Source: Sphingopyxis sp. OPL5
Lineage (GTDB): Bacteria; Pseudomonadota; Alphaproteobacteria; Sphingomonadales; Sphingomonadaceae
DNA length: 64,000 nucleotides
Direction: 5' to 3'
Assembly: GCF_003797775.2 (NCBI RefSeq)
Contig: NZ_CP060725.1
Span: 4,148,001 to 4,212,000 of the forward strand
The position numbers and the translations under genes are program-made. Positions 34,370-42,863 of this stretch are shown in pieces. The notes beneath the pieces were generated by a model that did not search any database, had not been told where the DNA came from, and saw only the letters and a program-made list of their open reading frames with translations. Positions within the stretch are counted from its first letter, which is position 1, and each line of letters starts with the position of its first letter.

Positions 34370-34385
34370 AGTTATATAACTAAGT
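34370..34385 (+). promoter_or_regulatory. Island operator, site 5 (AGTTATATAACTAAGT)
   Basis: Perfect core with the ACTAAGT form of the flank. On the minus strand it coincides with the -10 region (TATATA) of a promoter whose -35 is TTGTCT with a 17-bp spacer, upstream of the TonB receptor gene at 34324. Occupation would directly occlude the promoter. Confidence 0.72.
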
Positions 34386-34443
34386 CTAACACGTCAGACA
34401 AGTGGATTGCGTCACATTGTCACGAAACGCTACGGAAACGGTG

Positions 34444-35463
34444 TCAATCGTGGTTTTTCGGCAACATCGCCGCGAGCGCGGGCACGTCGGCGAGCGCACG
34501 CAGCACATCGTTGAGGTGGGTGCAGCCGATCGTGCCGACGAGCGTGTCGAGCACCGACTGGCGGAATTCGCCGACATTTTGCCCGACCATGCGCGCCGCC
34601 TTCATCGAGGCGCCGGGACATTCGCGAAACGGCAGGATCAACGGCAGCGCCTGCAGCGCGAGCAGGGTGCCGTCGGTCTCGTCGATTTCGGCATAAACGC
34701 GATATTCGTGGATCGCGGTGCGCGTGCCGCCCGGATTGGGGCCGCTGTCCTGGAACCCGGCGTCGACCTTGAGCACGCCCTCGGCGCGCCAGATATCGAT
34801 GCGGCGGGCGCGGCGGGCGAGCGGGCGCCCCTCCTGCACCGGCATGTCGTGCCAGCCGGCGGGGTCGTCGGGGTTGGCGAGCGGGCCGACCTCGGTTGCC
34901 GACTGGTCGCTGTGATCGACACTGCCATCCTCCGACAGCGAACTGCCGCCTTCGGTGAAGCCGGTGCAGATATTGACCATCCGCCCCTTGTTGCCCGCGG
35001 TCGATTTGAGCTTCTGGCTCGCCATGCGGGCGTGCCAGTCGTCGGTCCAGCGCGACCAGATCCACCCCGCGACAAGGCTCGCCCCCGCGAAATCGTCGAG
35101 GACCTGGAACAAAGGCGTGCCGCGCAGGTCGCCGAGCGTCGCCGCCAGCGCCTGGCGGCTCGCGCCCCCTGCCCGCACCCCGACCATGTCCTGCGCGCGC
35201 GCATGGTGGGGAGCGACGTCGATCTCCACGATCTCGCGGATCGGCGAGGTGCGGATGCGGAACTCGCCGCTATCCAGCACAACCGGTTCCCCTTCGAACG
35301 GCGTGAGCAGGTCGCGCGCGCGGCCCGACATGATCCACGGCTGGCCGAAACCGTCGGGCCAGTCCGAGTCGATCGAACTGGTGCGGCGGATCGAACCCGG
35401 ACGGCGGAGCGGCGCCGGACCCGCCGACTGGCGTGCGAAGGGGAATTGCTGGGGTGCGTTCAA
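34444..35463 (-). CDS. DUF2889-containing protein
   Basis: 339-residue protein of a family without known function. The DUF2889 core is recognised by GSIRRTSSIDSDWPDG and SGRARDLLTPF near the N-terminus, an EIVEIDVAPHH segment, and C-terminal CPGASMKAARMVGQNVGEFR. No membrane segment or signal peptide is seen. There is no ATG in a suitable place: the reading starts at TTG 35463, with AGGAA seven bases upstream and ten bases after the preceding SDR stop. Last gene of the eight-gene minus-strand operon from 41998. Its constant company with SDR and CoA genes hints at a catabolic or CoA-linked role. Confidence 0.75.
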   Translation of the reverse strand: MNAPQQFPFARQSAGPAPLRRPGSIRRTSSIDSDWPDGFGQPWIMSGRARDLLTPFEGEPVVLDSGEFRIRTSPIREIVEIDVAPHHARAQDMVGVRAGGASRQALAATLGDLRGTPLFQVLDDFAGASLVAGWIWSRWTDDWHARMASQKLKSTAGNKGRMVNICTGFTEGGSSLSEDGSVDHSDQSATEVGPLANPDDPAGWHDMPVQEGRPLARRARRIDIWRAEGVLKVDAGFQDSGPNPGGTRTAIHEYRVYAEIDETDGTLLALQALPLILPFRECPGASMKAARMVGQNVGEFRQSVLDTLVGTIGCTHLNDVLRALADVPALAAMLPKNHD

Positions 35464-35473
35464 AACGGGATTC

Positions 35474-36268
35474 CTATTTGGGGGGCATGCGGATGGCGCC
35501 GTCGAGGCGTAAGGTCTGGCCATTGAAATAACCGTTGCGCGCGAGTTCGAGCACGAGGCTGCCGAATTCATGCGGATGGCCGAGGCGTTTCGGGAAAGGC
35601 ACCGAGGCGGCGAGGCCTTCGAAGATCGCCGGCGCACGATCCTTGACCGCGAGCATCGGTGGGGTCGCGAAGATGCCGGGCATGATCGAATTGACGCGAA
35701 TGCCGAGGTCCATCAGGTCGCGCGCGAGCGGCAGGACGAGGCCGTTGACGCCGGCCTTGAGCGAACCATAGCCGACCTGCCCGATCTGCGCATCCTGCGC
35801 CGCCGCCGACGCGGTCAACACGATCGCGCCGCGTTCGCCATCGTCGTTGAGCGGATCGGCGTTCGCCATGCCAAGCGCGGCGAGCGACGCGAGGCGGTAG
35901 CTGGCGATGAGAATGCCCTGCGCCGAGAATGCGTAATCGTCGGTCGAATAGCGGACATAGCCGCCGCTGGCCTTGTCAAAGCGGACGGTCTTGCCGCCTT
36001 TCGAGATTTGCGCGCAGTGGACGAGGATACGTTCCTGGCCGTGCGCGGCGCGCGCGGCTTCATAACCCGCGACGACGCTGTCCTCGCTGGTGATGTCGAC
36101 CTTGCAGAAGACGCCGCCGATCGCGTCGGCGACCGCCTTGCCGCCCTCTTCATTGACGTCGAAGATCGCGACCTTGACCCCCTCGCCCGCCAGCGCCTCG
36201 GCGCTCGCGCGGCCGAGGCCCGAGGCTCCGCCCGTCACCACTGCCGCGATATCGTTACCCAGTTTCAT
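35474..36268 (-). CDS. SDR, 3-hydroxyacyl-CoA dehydrogenase type 2 (HSD10)-like
   Basis: 264-residue SDR of the HSD17B10 subgroup. It shows TGGASGLG for cofactor binding, FDVNEEGG with the aspartate favouring NAD, VHCAQIS in place of NNAG, a GYVRYSTDDYAFS insertion, and active-site GYGSLK. HSD10-type enzymes oxidise 3-hydroxyacyl-CoA as well as hydroxysteroids, so this gene is a good candidate for the beta-oxidation dehydrogenase step of the operon. Lies 21 bases downstream of the atypical SDR at 36290. Confidence 0.87.
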   Translation of the reverse strand: MKLGNDIAAVVTGGASGLGRASAEALAGEGVKVAIFDVNEEGGKAVADAIGGVFCKVDITSEDSVVAGYEAARAAHGQERILVHCAQISKGGKTVRFDKASGGYVRYSTDDYAFSAQGILIASYRLASLAALGMANADPLNDDGERGAIVLTASAAAQDAQIGQVGYGSLKAGVNGLVLPLARDLMDLGIRVNSIMPGIFATPPMLAVKDRAPAIFEGLAASVPFPKRLGHPHEFGSLVLELARNGYFNGQTLRLDGAIRMPPK

Positions 36269-36289
36269 GTCGATTCCTTTGATTGCTAA

Positions 36290-37084
36290 TTATTGCAGAA
36301 CTTCGAGATTGCCGCCATCGATCACGAGCACCTGCCCGGTGATGAAGCCGGCGCGGTCCGAGCAGAGGAAGGCGGCGGCCGCCGCCATATCCTCGGGCGT
36401 GCCCATGCGCGGGATCGGATAGGCCGCTGTGCGCTCGGCGATATGCTCGTCATAGGTCTGGCCCTGTGCCTCAGCGATCTTGGTGAAGACCTGCTTGAAC
36501 TGCGGGGTCGCGATGGCGCCGGTGCCGAGCGTGTTGACGGTGATGCCCATCGGGCCGAGTTCGGCCGAGATCGTCTTCGACAGCGCGAGCGCGCCGACGC
36601 GGTACGTGTTCTGCGCCGCGCGCGCGAGCTTGCGGTGCGGCGCCTTGACCGAATTGGTGCCTATGGTGAGGATGCGGCCCCAGCCGCGCGATTGCATATG
36701 CGGGATCACCGCCTGTACCGCCCAGCGGAACGCCATGACATTGTTGGTGTTCGCGGCGGCGAAGGTGTCGTCGTCGACTTCGAGGAACGACCCTTTAGGT
36801 CCGGAATCGACGTTGAAGATCAGGATGTCGGGCGGGCCGAAAGCTTCGGTCGCGGCCTGTACGGCCTGCCCGATGCCGTCCTTGGTCGTGCAGTCGGCGG
36901 AGACGCCGACCGCCTGCCCGCCCGCCACCTGCACCTCGGCGACCGCGGCGTCGATCGTTAATTGCGTGCGCGCCGCGATGACGACACGGCAGCCTTCGCG
37001 CGCGAACTCGTGCGCGCAGCCGAGGCCGATGCCTTTCGAGCCGCCGAAGACGAGCGCGACCTTGCCGGAAATCCCGAGGTCCAT
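36290..37084 (-). CDS. Atypical SDR lacking the Y-x3-K motif
   Basis: 264-residue protein with a normal cofactor loop (GGSKGIG) and VIDGG-type ending, but the catalytic region reads KLARAAQNTYRVGALALSK. Aligned by eye, the tyrosine and lysine positions are occupied by R and N. This is the pattern of the BKR-like subgroup (cd05344 type) whose tetrad is imperfect. NVDSGP replaces NNAG. It may be a reductase with altered chemistry or a non-catalytic partner of the neighbouring SDRs. Its ATG shares a base with the stop of the SDR upstream at 37084. Confidence 0.82.
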   Translation of the reverse strand: MDLGISGKVALVFGGSKGIGLGCAHEFAREGCRVVIAARTQLTIDAAVAEVQVAGGQAVGVSADCTTKDGIGQAVQAATEAFGPPDILIFNVDSGPKGSFLEVDDDTFAAANTNNVMAFRWAVQAVIPHMQSRGWGRILTIGTNSVKAPHRKLARAAQNTYRVGALALSKTISAELGPMGITVNTLGTGAIATPQFKQVFTKIAEAQGQTYDEHIAERTAAYPIPRMGTPEDMAAAAAFLCSDRAGFITGQVLVIDGGNLEVLQ

Positions 37085-37905
37085 CAGGGTGCCTTTCCTT
37101 GCTGGAGCTTGAGCCGCTCCTGCAAAATATCGTTGCGGCCGGGCGAGGCGGCGACGGTCGAGCCGCCGTCCATCTTGATCGTCGTGCCGGTGATATAATC
37201 GGACTTTGCCGAGGCGAGGAACAGGCAGGCGTGGGCGATGTCGGCGGGGGTTCCGGCGCGCCCGACCGGCACCGTCGCACCATAAGCCGCCAGCCCTTCG
37301 TCGCCGAGCACCGATCGCGCCCGGTCGCTGGCGACGAGGCCGGGGTTGATCGCGTTGACGGTGATCCCCTCGCCCACCACATCGCCCGCCGCGGCGCGGA
37401 TGAAGGCGTCGAGCGCCGCCTTGGCCATGCCATAGGCGGTCATGTTGGGGACGACGTTGAAGGTGCCGTTGATCGAGCCGATCGCGATGAAGCGGCCACC
37501 GTCCTGCGCTTTACCCAGATGGGGCCGCGCGGCGTCGAGCAGCCACCAGGCCGCCTTGGCGATGCTGGCGAAGCCCGCTTCGAGCCGTTCGTCGTCGACA
37601 TGGCCGAGGCCGCCGTGCGGAATGTCGGCGGCGGCGTGCACGATGATATCGACGCTGCCGAACGCCTGTGCGGTCGCCTCGACGAGTGCGCGGCAATCGG
37701 CGTGGCGCGCGATGTCGGCGGCGAAGCATTCGGCGATGCCGCCCGCCTTTTCGATCTCGGCCTTCACATCCTGCGCAGAAGACAGGGTACGCGCGCCTAG
37801 CATGACCTCGGCGCCTGCGGCGGCGAACGCCTTGGCGACGCCGCGCCCAACGCCCTTGCCGCCGCCTGTCACGATCACCGATTTTCCGGCGAAGCTCTCG
37901 CTCAT
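37084..37905 (-). CDS. Short-chain dehydrogenase/reductase
   Basis: 273-residue classical SDR: TGGGKGVG, serine in AIGSINGTF, active site AYGMAK, and a KMDGGS ending followed by a 20-residue polar tail (PGRNDILQERLKLQQGK). The second strand reads LGARTLS, without an acidic residue, which suggests NADP(H). The ATG at 37905 overlaps the stop of the DapB-like reductase gene. It belongs to the long minus-strand operon and probably oxidises or reduces a ring or side-chain hydroxyl. Confidence 0.86.
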   Translation of the reverse strand: MSESFAGKSVIVTGGGKGVGRGVAKAFAAAGAEVMLGARTLSSAQDVKAEIEKAGGIAECFAADIARHADCRALVEATAQAFGSVDIIVHAAADIPHGGLGHVDDERLEAGFASIAKAAWWLLDAARPHLGKAQDGGRFIAIGSINGTFNVVPNMTAYGMAKAALDAFIRAAAGDVVGEGITVNAINPGLVASDRARSVLGDEGLAAYGATVPVGRAGTPADIAHACLFLASAKSDYITGTTIKMDGGSTVAASPGRNDILQERLKLQQGKAP

Positions 37906-38975
37906 GCGCTTACTCCTTTTGCGGGGATGCCGCCGAACTGGCGCGGCGGGAACAGCGGGATATCCATCTGGGTCAGCACGCCCGGCGGCGCGGCGCAGAC
38001 GAAGGGTACAGCGTTGACCGCGATCGTCGGCGTCGCCGACGTGCCGCGCGGGCGGTGCAATTCCTCGCTGACCTCGGGCGCCCCTTCGACGAAGATCTTG
38101 TGGGTCACCCCCGCACCTTTCGCGAGCGCCGGCGTTTCCCATTCGGGCGCGGCGGCGTGGTGGAGGCGCAAAATTTTCTCATAGCGGATCATCGGCCGGC
38201 CGAGGCAATGCGCCGAGACGCGCCAGCGGGTCGCGGCGGTCCGCCCGGCGACAACCTCCCCGAAAGCGGCGGTGTCGATGGGATAATCGACCGCGATCGA
38301 ATCCCATTGCTGTTCGATCCGATCGACCGCGAGGCCAAGGAAATCGGCAATGCCCTTGAGCGTCGCGATGTGCCACGACGCGCCGACCTGGCTGGTGAAC
38401 ATCGGCGGCTCGACCGCGGGGTCGCCGTTGAAGCCGTACATCAGCAGCGAGTCGGTGCCGCCATAGCCTTGCACGTCGGACATCTCGACGATGCGCACCG
38501 CGTCGAGCCGCGCGATGGTCGAGAGGATCGCGAAAAGTTGCTGGCCGAAGGCGAAGCCCGGTTCCTCGCCGGTGAGCAGGAAGCTGCTGCCGCCGCGTTC
38601 ACACGCCGCGACGATCGGGTCGACATGGCGCGGGTCGCCGTGCGCCGGATACTGCAAGTCGAAGTGCGAGATGCTGACGACGTTCGTCCCGGCGGCGAGG
38701 AAGGGCAGGATTTCGGCGGTCGCTTCATCGTCACGACCGACGGTGCTGGAAAAATAGACGAGGCAGTCGGCACCGAGCGCGAGCAGCTCGTCGATGTTGG
38801 AGGTCGCAATGACGCCGGTCGGAGCGGTACCCCCGATCTCGCCCGCGTCGCGGCCACGCTTGTCGTCGCCCGAGACATGCAGGCCGACAAGCTCCAGCGC
38901 GGGGTCGCCAATGATCTGGAGCAATCCCTGTTTGCCGAGATAGCCCATGCCCCAGGCGATGACGCGGATCGGCAT
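37902..38975 (-). CDS. Dihydrodipicolinate reductase-like NAD(P) oxidoreductase
   Basis: 357-residue protein with an N-terminal Rossmann fold (VIAWGMGYLGKQGLL gives G-x-G-x2-G) and a DapB-like two-domain layout. It is far longer than true DapB and is not in a lysine context. Homologues in actinobacteria and sphingomonads are annotated as dihydrodipicolinate reductase or 2,4-diaminopentanoate dehydrogenase-like, with unproven roles. Here it sits between a CoA ligase and SDR genes in a catabolic operon, so reduction of an unsaturated or keto intermediate is plausible. Five bases separate it from the CoA ligase gene. Confidence 0.78.
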   Translation of the reverse strand: MPIRVIAWGMGYLGKQGLLQIIGDPALELVGLHVSGDDKRGRDAGEIGGTAPTGVIATSNIDELLALGADCLVYFSSTVGRDDEATAEILPFLAAGTNVVSISHFDLQYPAHGDPRHVDPIVAACERGGSSFLLTGEEPGFAFGQQLFAILSTIARLDAVRIVEMSDVQGYGGTDSLLMYGFNGDPAVEPPMFTSQVGASWHIATLKGIADFLGLAVDRIEQQWDSIAVDYPIDTAAFGEVVAGRTAATRWRVSAHCLGRPMIRYEKILRLHHAAAPEWETPALAKGAGVTHKIFVEGAPEVSEELHRPRGTSATPTIAVNAVPFVCAAPPGVLTQMDIPLFPPRQFGGIPAKGVSA

Positions 38976-38979
38976 CGAC

Positions 38980-40473
38980 CTACCCCTCGAACAACGCGCG
39001 CAGCCCCGGTGCCGATGGTTTCATCGACGGGGTGCGCGGAAAATCGACGACATATTGGATATGGACCGGGACCTGATAGGCGATCAGCCGGTCCTTGAGC
39101 CATGCCTTGAGATCGTCGGCGGGCGGTTCGGCAGCGCCCTCCTTCAGGATGATCGCGGCGGCGGGAACCGAACCGAGGCGGTCGTCGGGGACGCCGACGA
39201 CGGCGGCCTCGCGGATCGCCGGATGGTCATTGAGCGCGCGGACCACATCGTCAGGGTGGATCTTGAAGCCGCCGCGGATGATCGCATTGTCGGCGCGGCC
39301 CTTGATGAAGAGAAAGCCGTCGCTGTCGAGCGCGGCGCGGTCGGTGGTGCGCAGCCATCGCAGGCCGTTGCCGAGTTGCTCGCCTTTGAGTTCGAGCAGG
39401 CCTTCGGTGCCGTGCGGCAATTCCGCGCCGCTGTCGGGATCGACGACACGCGCCGCCATATTGGCGTGAACGCGGCCGACCGCGCCGCGCTTTTCCGCCC
39501 AGTGGCGATGAAAGTCATCGATCGTCCAGCCCGCGATCGCACCGGCGAATTCGGTCGCGCCATAATTGCTGCAGATCGGGATGCCGTAGCGCGCGTAGAA
39601 GGCATCGACCAATTCGGGCGCCAGCGGGGCGGTGCCCGAGATCAGCGACTTGAGGCTCGACAGGTCGGCGGGATCGACATCGGCGTCGAGCAGCATACGC
39701 ACCGCCGAGGGCACGGCGGAAGCGACGGCGGGCCGGTGGCGGCGGACCGCATCGAGCCAGGCGTCGACGCTGAATTTTTCGAGCAGCGCGATCTTGCGCC
39801 CCGCCATCAGCGCGCCGATGCAGCCATAGATGCCGCCGATATGGGTCAGCGGGTTGACCACCATCGTACAGCCCGAACCGAGCCGGGGCGGATCGTCGAA
39901 GCTCTTGCCGCGTTCATATTTGGCGAAGCCGCGGAAGCTCGCGTCGAAGGCGTCGCGGCTCAGCGGCACGCGTTTCGGCGTGCCCGTCGTGCCGCTGGTC
40001 AGCATCTCGATCGCGACGCCAGGCGAGGTCTGGATCGCGGCGCGGATGTCGCGCTGCACCACGCGCACGCCTTCGAGGCGCGGGCCGATCTCGATGATCG
40101 CCGATCCGGCCCGGGTCAGCGCTTCGGCGAGCCCGGGACGGGCGAGATCGGTGGCATCGGCGATGACCACGGGAAGGCGGAGCGTTTCGACGTCGGCGAA
40201 CAGCCTCGCGTCGGGCAGGACCGGATTGAGCGTGACGAGGCAGCGATCGGTCGAGAGCACCGCCGCTGCCGCCGCGACATGGCCGGGACGGTTGCGCAGC
40301 ATCACGCCGACGCGTGCATCCTCGGGCAGGCCCATCGCGCCCAGCGCCTCTTCGATCGCGCCCACATTGTCGGCGATCTGGCGCCAGCTGTAATCGACGC
40401 CCTCGAAATCGATCTGGGTCCGATCGGGTTCGAGCGCCATGATCGCGCGCAGTTTGTCGGTCATCAAGGCCAT
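38980..40473 (-). CDS. Acyl-CoA synthetase (AMP-forming, ANL superfamily)
   Basis: 497 residues with P-loop TSGTTGTPK (159-167), SNYGATEFAG (A5), GRADNAIIRGGFKIHPDDV (A8) and a C-terminal PRTPSMKPSAPGLR region whose lysine is in an unusual context (usually P-R-T-x-T-G-K). It activates an unidentified acid to its CoA ester. Third gene of the operon starting at 41998; its ATG overlaps the stop of the preceding SDR by one base. It is clearly distinct from the CoA ligases at 2466 and 53044. Confidence 0.92.
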   Translation of the reverse strand: MALMTDKLRAIMALEPDRTQIDFEGVDYSWRQIADNVGAIEEALGAMGLPEDARVGVMLRNRPGHVAAAAAVLSTDRCLVTLNPVLPDARLFADVETLRLPVVIADATDLARPGLAEALTRAGSAIIEIGPRLEGVRVVQRDIRAAIQTSPGVAIEMLTSGTTGTPKRVPLSRDAFDASFRGFAKYERGKSFDDPPRLGSGCTMVVNPLTHIGGIYGCIGALMAGRKIALLEKFSVDAWLDAVRRHRPAVASAVPSAVRMLLDADVDPADLSSLKSLISGTAPLAPELVDAFYARYGIPICSNYGATEFAGAIAGWTIDDFHRHWAEKRGAVGRVHANMAARVVDPDSGAELPHGTEGLLELKGEQLGNGLRWLRTTDRAALDSDGFLFIKGRADNAIIRGGFKIHPDDVVRALNDHPAIREAAVVGVPDDRLGSVPAAAIILKEGAAEPPADDLKAWLKDRLIAYQVPVHIQYVVDFPRTPSMKPSAPGLRALFEG

Positions 40474-41237
40474 TACAGCGCGAGTCCCCCGCTCGCTTCG
40501 ATGATCTGGCCGGTGACCCAGCGGGCATCGTCGCCGAGCAGCATCATCACCGCGCCAGCAATGTCCTCGGGCTCGCCGAGGCGGCCCATCGGGGTGTGCT
40601 TCGCGGTCGCCTCGTCCCAGCCGGGCTGGTCGCGCAGCGCGGTGATGAAGTCGGTCGCGACCGCGCCGGGGGCGACGCAGTTGCAGGTGATCTGGCGTTT
40701 CGCCACCGCGAGCGCGGTCGAGAAGGTCAGGCTCTGCACCGCACGCTTGGTCATCGCATAGCTGGCGGCGAAGGGCTGACCGACCTTGCCCGACATCGAC
40801 CCGATGTTGACGATGCGGCCGCCGTCGCGAAGGCGCGACAGCGCCGCCTGCGTCACGAAATGCGGACCCTTGACGTTGACCGCGAACAATTCGTCGAACA
40901 GGTCTTCGCCCGCGCCCTTGAGCGTGCCGTCACGGCCGCTGCGTCCGACGCCGGCGTTGTTGATCAGGAAGTCGAGATTGGGCGCGCCGCCGAACTGCGC
41001 ATCGCAGGCGGTGAACAGTGCCTCGATGCCCGAGAGGGTCGAGACGTCGGCCTGCACCGCAAAGGCCTTGCCACCCGCCGCGACGATCTCCGCTGCAAGG
41101 GCATCGGCGACGTCCTTGCTCCCCGCATAGTTGATCGCGACATGCGCGCCCGCTTGCCCAAGCCGCCGCACGATCGCGGCGCCGATGCCCCGCGAACCGC
41201 CGGTGACGAGCGCGGTCTTTCCGGTAAAATCACTCAT
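40473..41237 (-). CDS. SDR, FabG-like (tandem duplicate 2)
   Basis: 254-residue FabG-type SDR with TGGSRGIG, NNAGVG, serine in NIGSMSG, and SYAMTK at the active site; it ends IEASGGLAL. By eye about two-thirds identical to the neighbour at 41234-41998, with the same length, so the two arose by local duplication. The second strand NYAGSKD suits NADP(H). The ATG at 41237 overlaps the stop of its twin. The pair might handle two stereoisomers or two positions of one substrate. Confidence 0.9.
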   Translation of the reverse strand: MSDFTGKTALVTGGSRGIGAAIVRRLGQAGAHVAINYAGSKDVADALAAEIVAAGGKAFAVQADVSTLSGIEALFTACDAQFGGAPNLDFLINNAGVGRSGRDGTLKGAGEDLFDELFAVNVKGPHFVTQAALSRLRDGGRIVNIGSMSGKVGQPFAASYAMTKRAVQSLTFSTALAVAKRQITCNCVAPGAVATDFITALRDQPGWDEATAKHTPMGRLGEPEDIAGAVMMLLGDDARWVTGQIIEASGGLAL

Positions 41238-41998
41238 AGAAACAATCCTCCGCTGGCTTCGACGATCTGGCCGGTGACCCAATGCGCTTCGTCGCGGCAC
41301 AGCATCATCACCGCGCCGGCGATGTCGTCGGGCACGCCGAGACGCTTCATCGGGGTGAGCTTCGACGTCGCCTCGGCCCAGCCGGGTTTTTCGGACAGCG
41401 TCTTGTTGAATTCGGTATCGACCGCGCCGGGGGCGACGAGGTTGCAGGTGATGCCGCGCGGGCCGACGACGACCGCGGTTGACATGGTCAGGCTCTGCAG
41501 CGCGCGCTTGGTCGCGGCATAGGCGGCGAAGGGCGGCAGCGCCGAACGCCCGCCGAGCGAGCCGATGTTGATGATGCGCCCGCCGTCGCGCAGGCGATCG
41601 AGGCAGAGCTGGGTAATGAAATGCGGCGCCTTCTGGTTCACCGCGATCATGCGGTCGAACAGCTCCTCGCTGCATTTTTTTAGGCTGCCCTCGTCGCCCT
41701 CGCCGCCGACCCCGGCGTTGTTGACGAGGATATCGAGATTGGGCGCCCCGCCGAACGCGGTGTCGCACGCGGCGAGCATCGATGTGATACCCGCCATCGT
41801 CCCGACATCGGCTTGCACCGCAAAGGCCCGGCCGCCGGCCGCGACGATTTCGGCGACGAGCGTTTCGGCGGCGTCCTTGCTGCCGGCATAGTTCACCGCG
41901 ACATGCGCGCCGGCCATGCCGAGTCGGCGCGCGATCGCGGCGCCGATGCCGCGCGATGCGCCGGTGACGAGCGCGGTCTTTCCGCTCAGTTCCGCCAT
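41234..41998 (-). CDS. SDR, FabG-like (tandem duplicate 1)
   Basis: 254 residues: TGASRGIG, NNAGVG, serine in NIGSLGG, AYAATK active site, IVEASGGLFL ending. Head gene of the eight-gene operon 41998 to 34444, divergent from the enoyl-CoA hydratase operon at 42083. The shared intergenic region carries island operator site 6. The differences from its twin concentrate in the 90-150 region, where substrate-facing loops lie. Confidence 0.9.
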   Translation of the reverse strand: MAELSGKTALVTGASRGIGAAIARRLGMAGAHVAVNYAGSKDAAETLVAEIVAAGGRAFAVQADVGTMAGITSMLAACDTAFGGAPNLDILVNNAGVGGEGDEGSLKKCSEELFDRMIAVNQKAPHFITQLCLDRLRDGGRIINIGSLGGRSALPPFAAYAATKRALQSLTMSTAVVVGPRGITCNLVAPGAVDTEFNKTLSEKPGWAEATSKLTPMKRLGVPDDIAGAVMMLCRDEAHWVTGQIVEASGGLFL

Positions 41999-42030
41999 TT
42001 CGTCTCTCCCCATATCGTTCGACGTAATTG

Positions 42031-42046
42031 ACTTAGTTATATATGT
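42031..42046 (-). promoter_or_regulatory. Island operator, site 6 (minus-strand ACATATATAACTAAGT)
   Basis: Copy of the element read on the minus strand, with the ACTAAGT flank. It lies between the divergent SDR (41998) and enoyl-CoA hydratase (42083) genes. A plus-strand -35 TTGACT (42028-42033) overlaps it, though its -10 is poor. One site could therefore control both the eight-gene and the five-gene operon. Confidence 0.68.
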
Positions 42047-42082
42047 CGTGCAAGCCCCGTCGCAAAGAAAATGGGAGCGGGC

Positions 42083-42862
42083 ATGTCCGAATTGATCCTG
42101 AGCGAGCGCGAAGGCGCGCTGCGTATCCTGACGTTGAACCGGCCCGACCGGCACAATGCGATGGACGACGACATGTCGTCGCTGTTCCAGAAGCTGCTCG
42201 GCGAAGCGCTCGACGAAACCGAGTCGAGCGCGATCCTGATCCGCGCCAATGGCAAGAGCTTTTGTTCGGGGCGCGACACCAATGTGCTGGGGCACCGCGC
42301 GCGCGACGAGAGCGATTTCCACTTCGTGCGGCGGCATCAGGAGGGGCGGCTGCGGATGCAGGAATCGACCAAGCCGATCATCGCCGCGGTCAAGGGTGGT
42401 GCAATCGGCGGCGGGTGCGAACTGGCGCTCGCGGCCGATATCCGGATCAGCGACACGACACTGAAAATGGCACTGCCCGAAATCCTGTACGGCGTTTTGC
42501 CCGATACCGGGGGGACGCAGATGATGACCGCGCTGATCGGGCCGTCGCGAACCAAATATATGGTGATGACCGGACAGAAGATCGACGCCGCGACCGCGCT
42601 CGAATGGGGCGCGGTCGATTTTGTCGTCGCGCCTGAGGACCTCGACGCGAAAGCGCTGGAGATGGCGCGCGATATCGCCGCCAAGCCGCCGATCAACCTC
42701 GCGCTGGCGAAGGAGATGATCAATCTGACGCACGGATCGACGATCCGCACCGGCACCCGCGCCGAACTCTACGCGCAAAGCTATTTGTTCAAGACCGAGG
42801 ATTATCAGGAAGCCCGCGCCGCGATCCGCGAGAAGCGCGCGCCGAGCTACAAGGGGAAATAA
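42083..42862 (+). CDS. Enoyl-CoA hydratase/isomerase
   Basis: 259-residue crotonase with both hydratase glutamates in place (GGGCELALAAD and ALPEILYGVLPDTGG) and the oxyanion-loop segment FCSGRDTNVL. It is therefore likely to hydrate a 2-enoyl-CoA. ATG 42083 is chosen because GGGAGCGG precedes it; ATG 42071 is possible but weaker. First gene of the operon with a dienoyl-CoA-reductase-like SDR, a second crotonase and a two-subunit acyl-CoA dehydrogenase, i.e. a complete side-chain or ring beta-oxidation set. Confidence 0.9.
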   Translation: MSELILSEREGALRILTLNRPDRHNAMDDDMSSLFQKLLGEALDETESSAILIRANGKSFCSGRDTNVLGHRARDESDFHFVRRHQEGRLRMQESTKPIIAAVKGGAIGGGCELALAADIRISDTTLKMALPEILYGVLPDTGGTQMMTALIGPSRTKYMVMTGQKIDAATALEWGAVDFVVAPEDLDAKALEMARDIAAKPPINLALAKEMINLTHGSTIRTGTRAELYAQSYLFKTEDYQEARAAIREKRAPSYKGK

Positions 42863-42863
42863 G

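Noticed and set aside
31994..34696. Plus-strand open frame of 900 codons opposite the TonB receptor
   Set aside because: Mirror frame of a well-supported receptor with signal peptide and terminal aromatic residue; the antisense translation has no family features.
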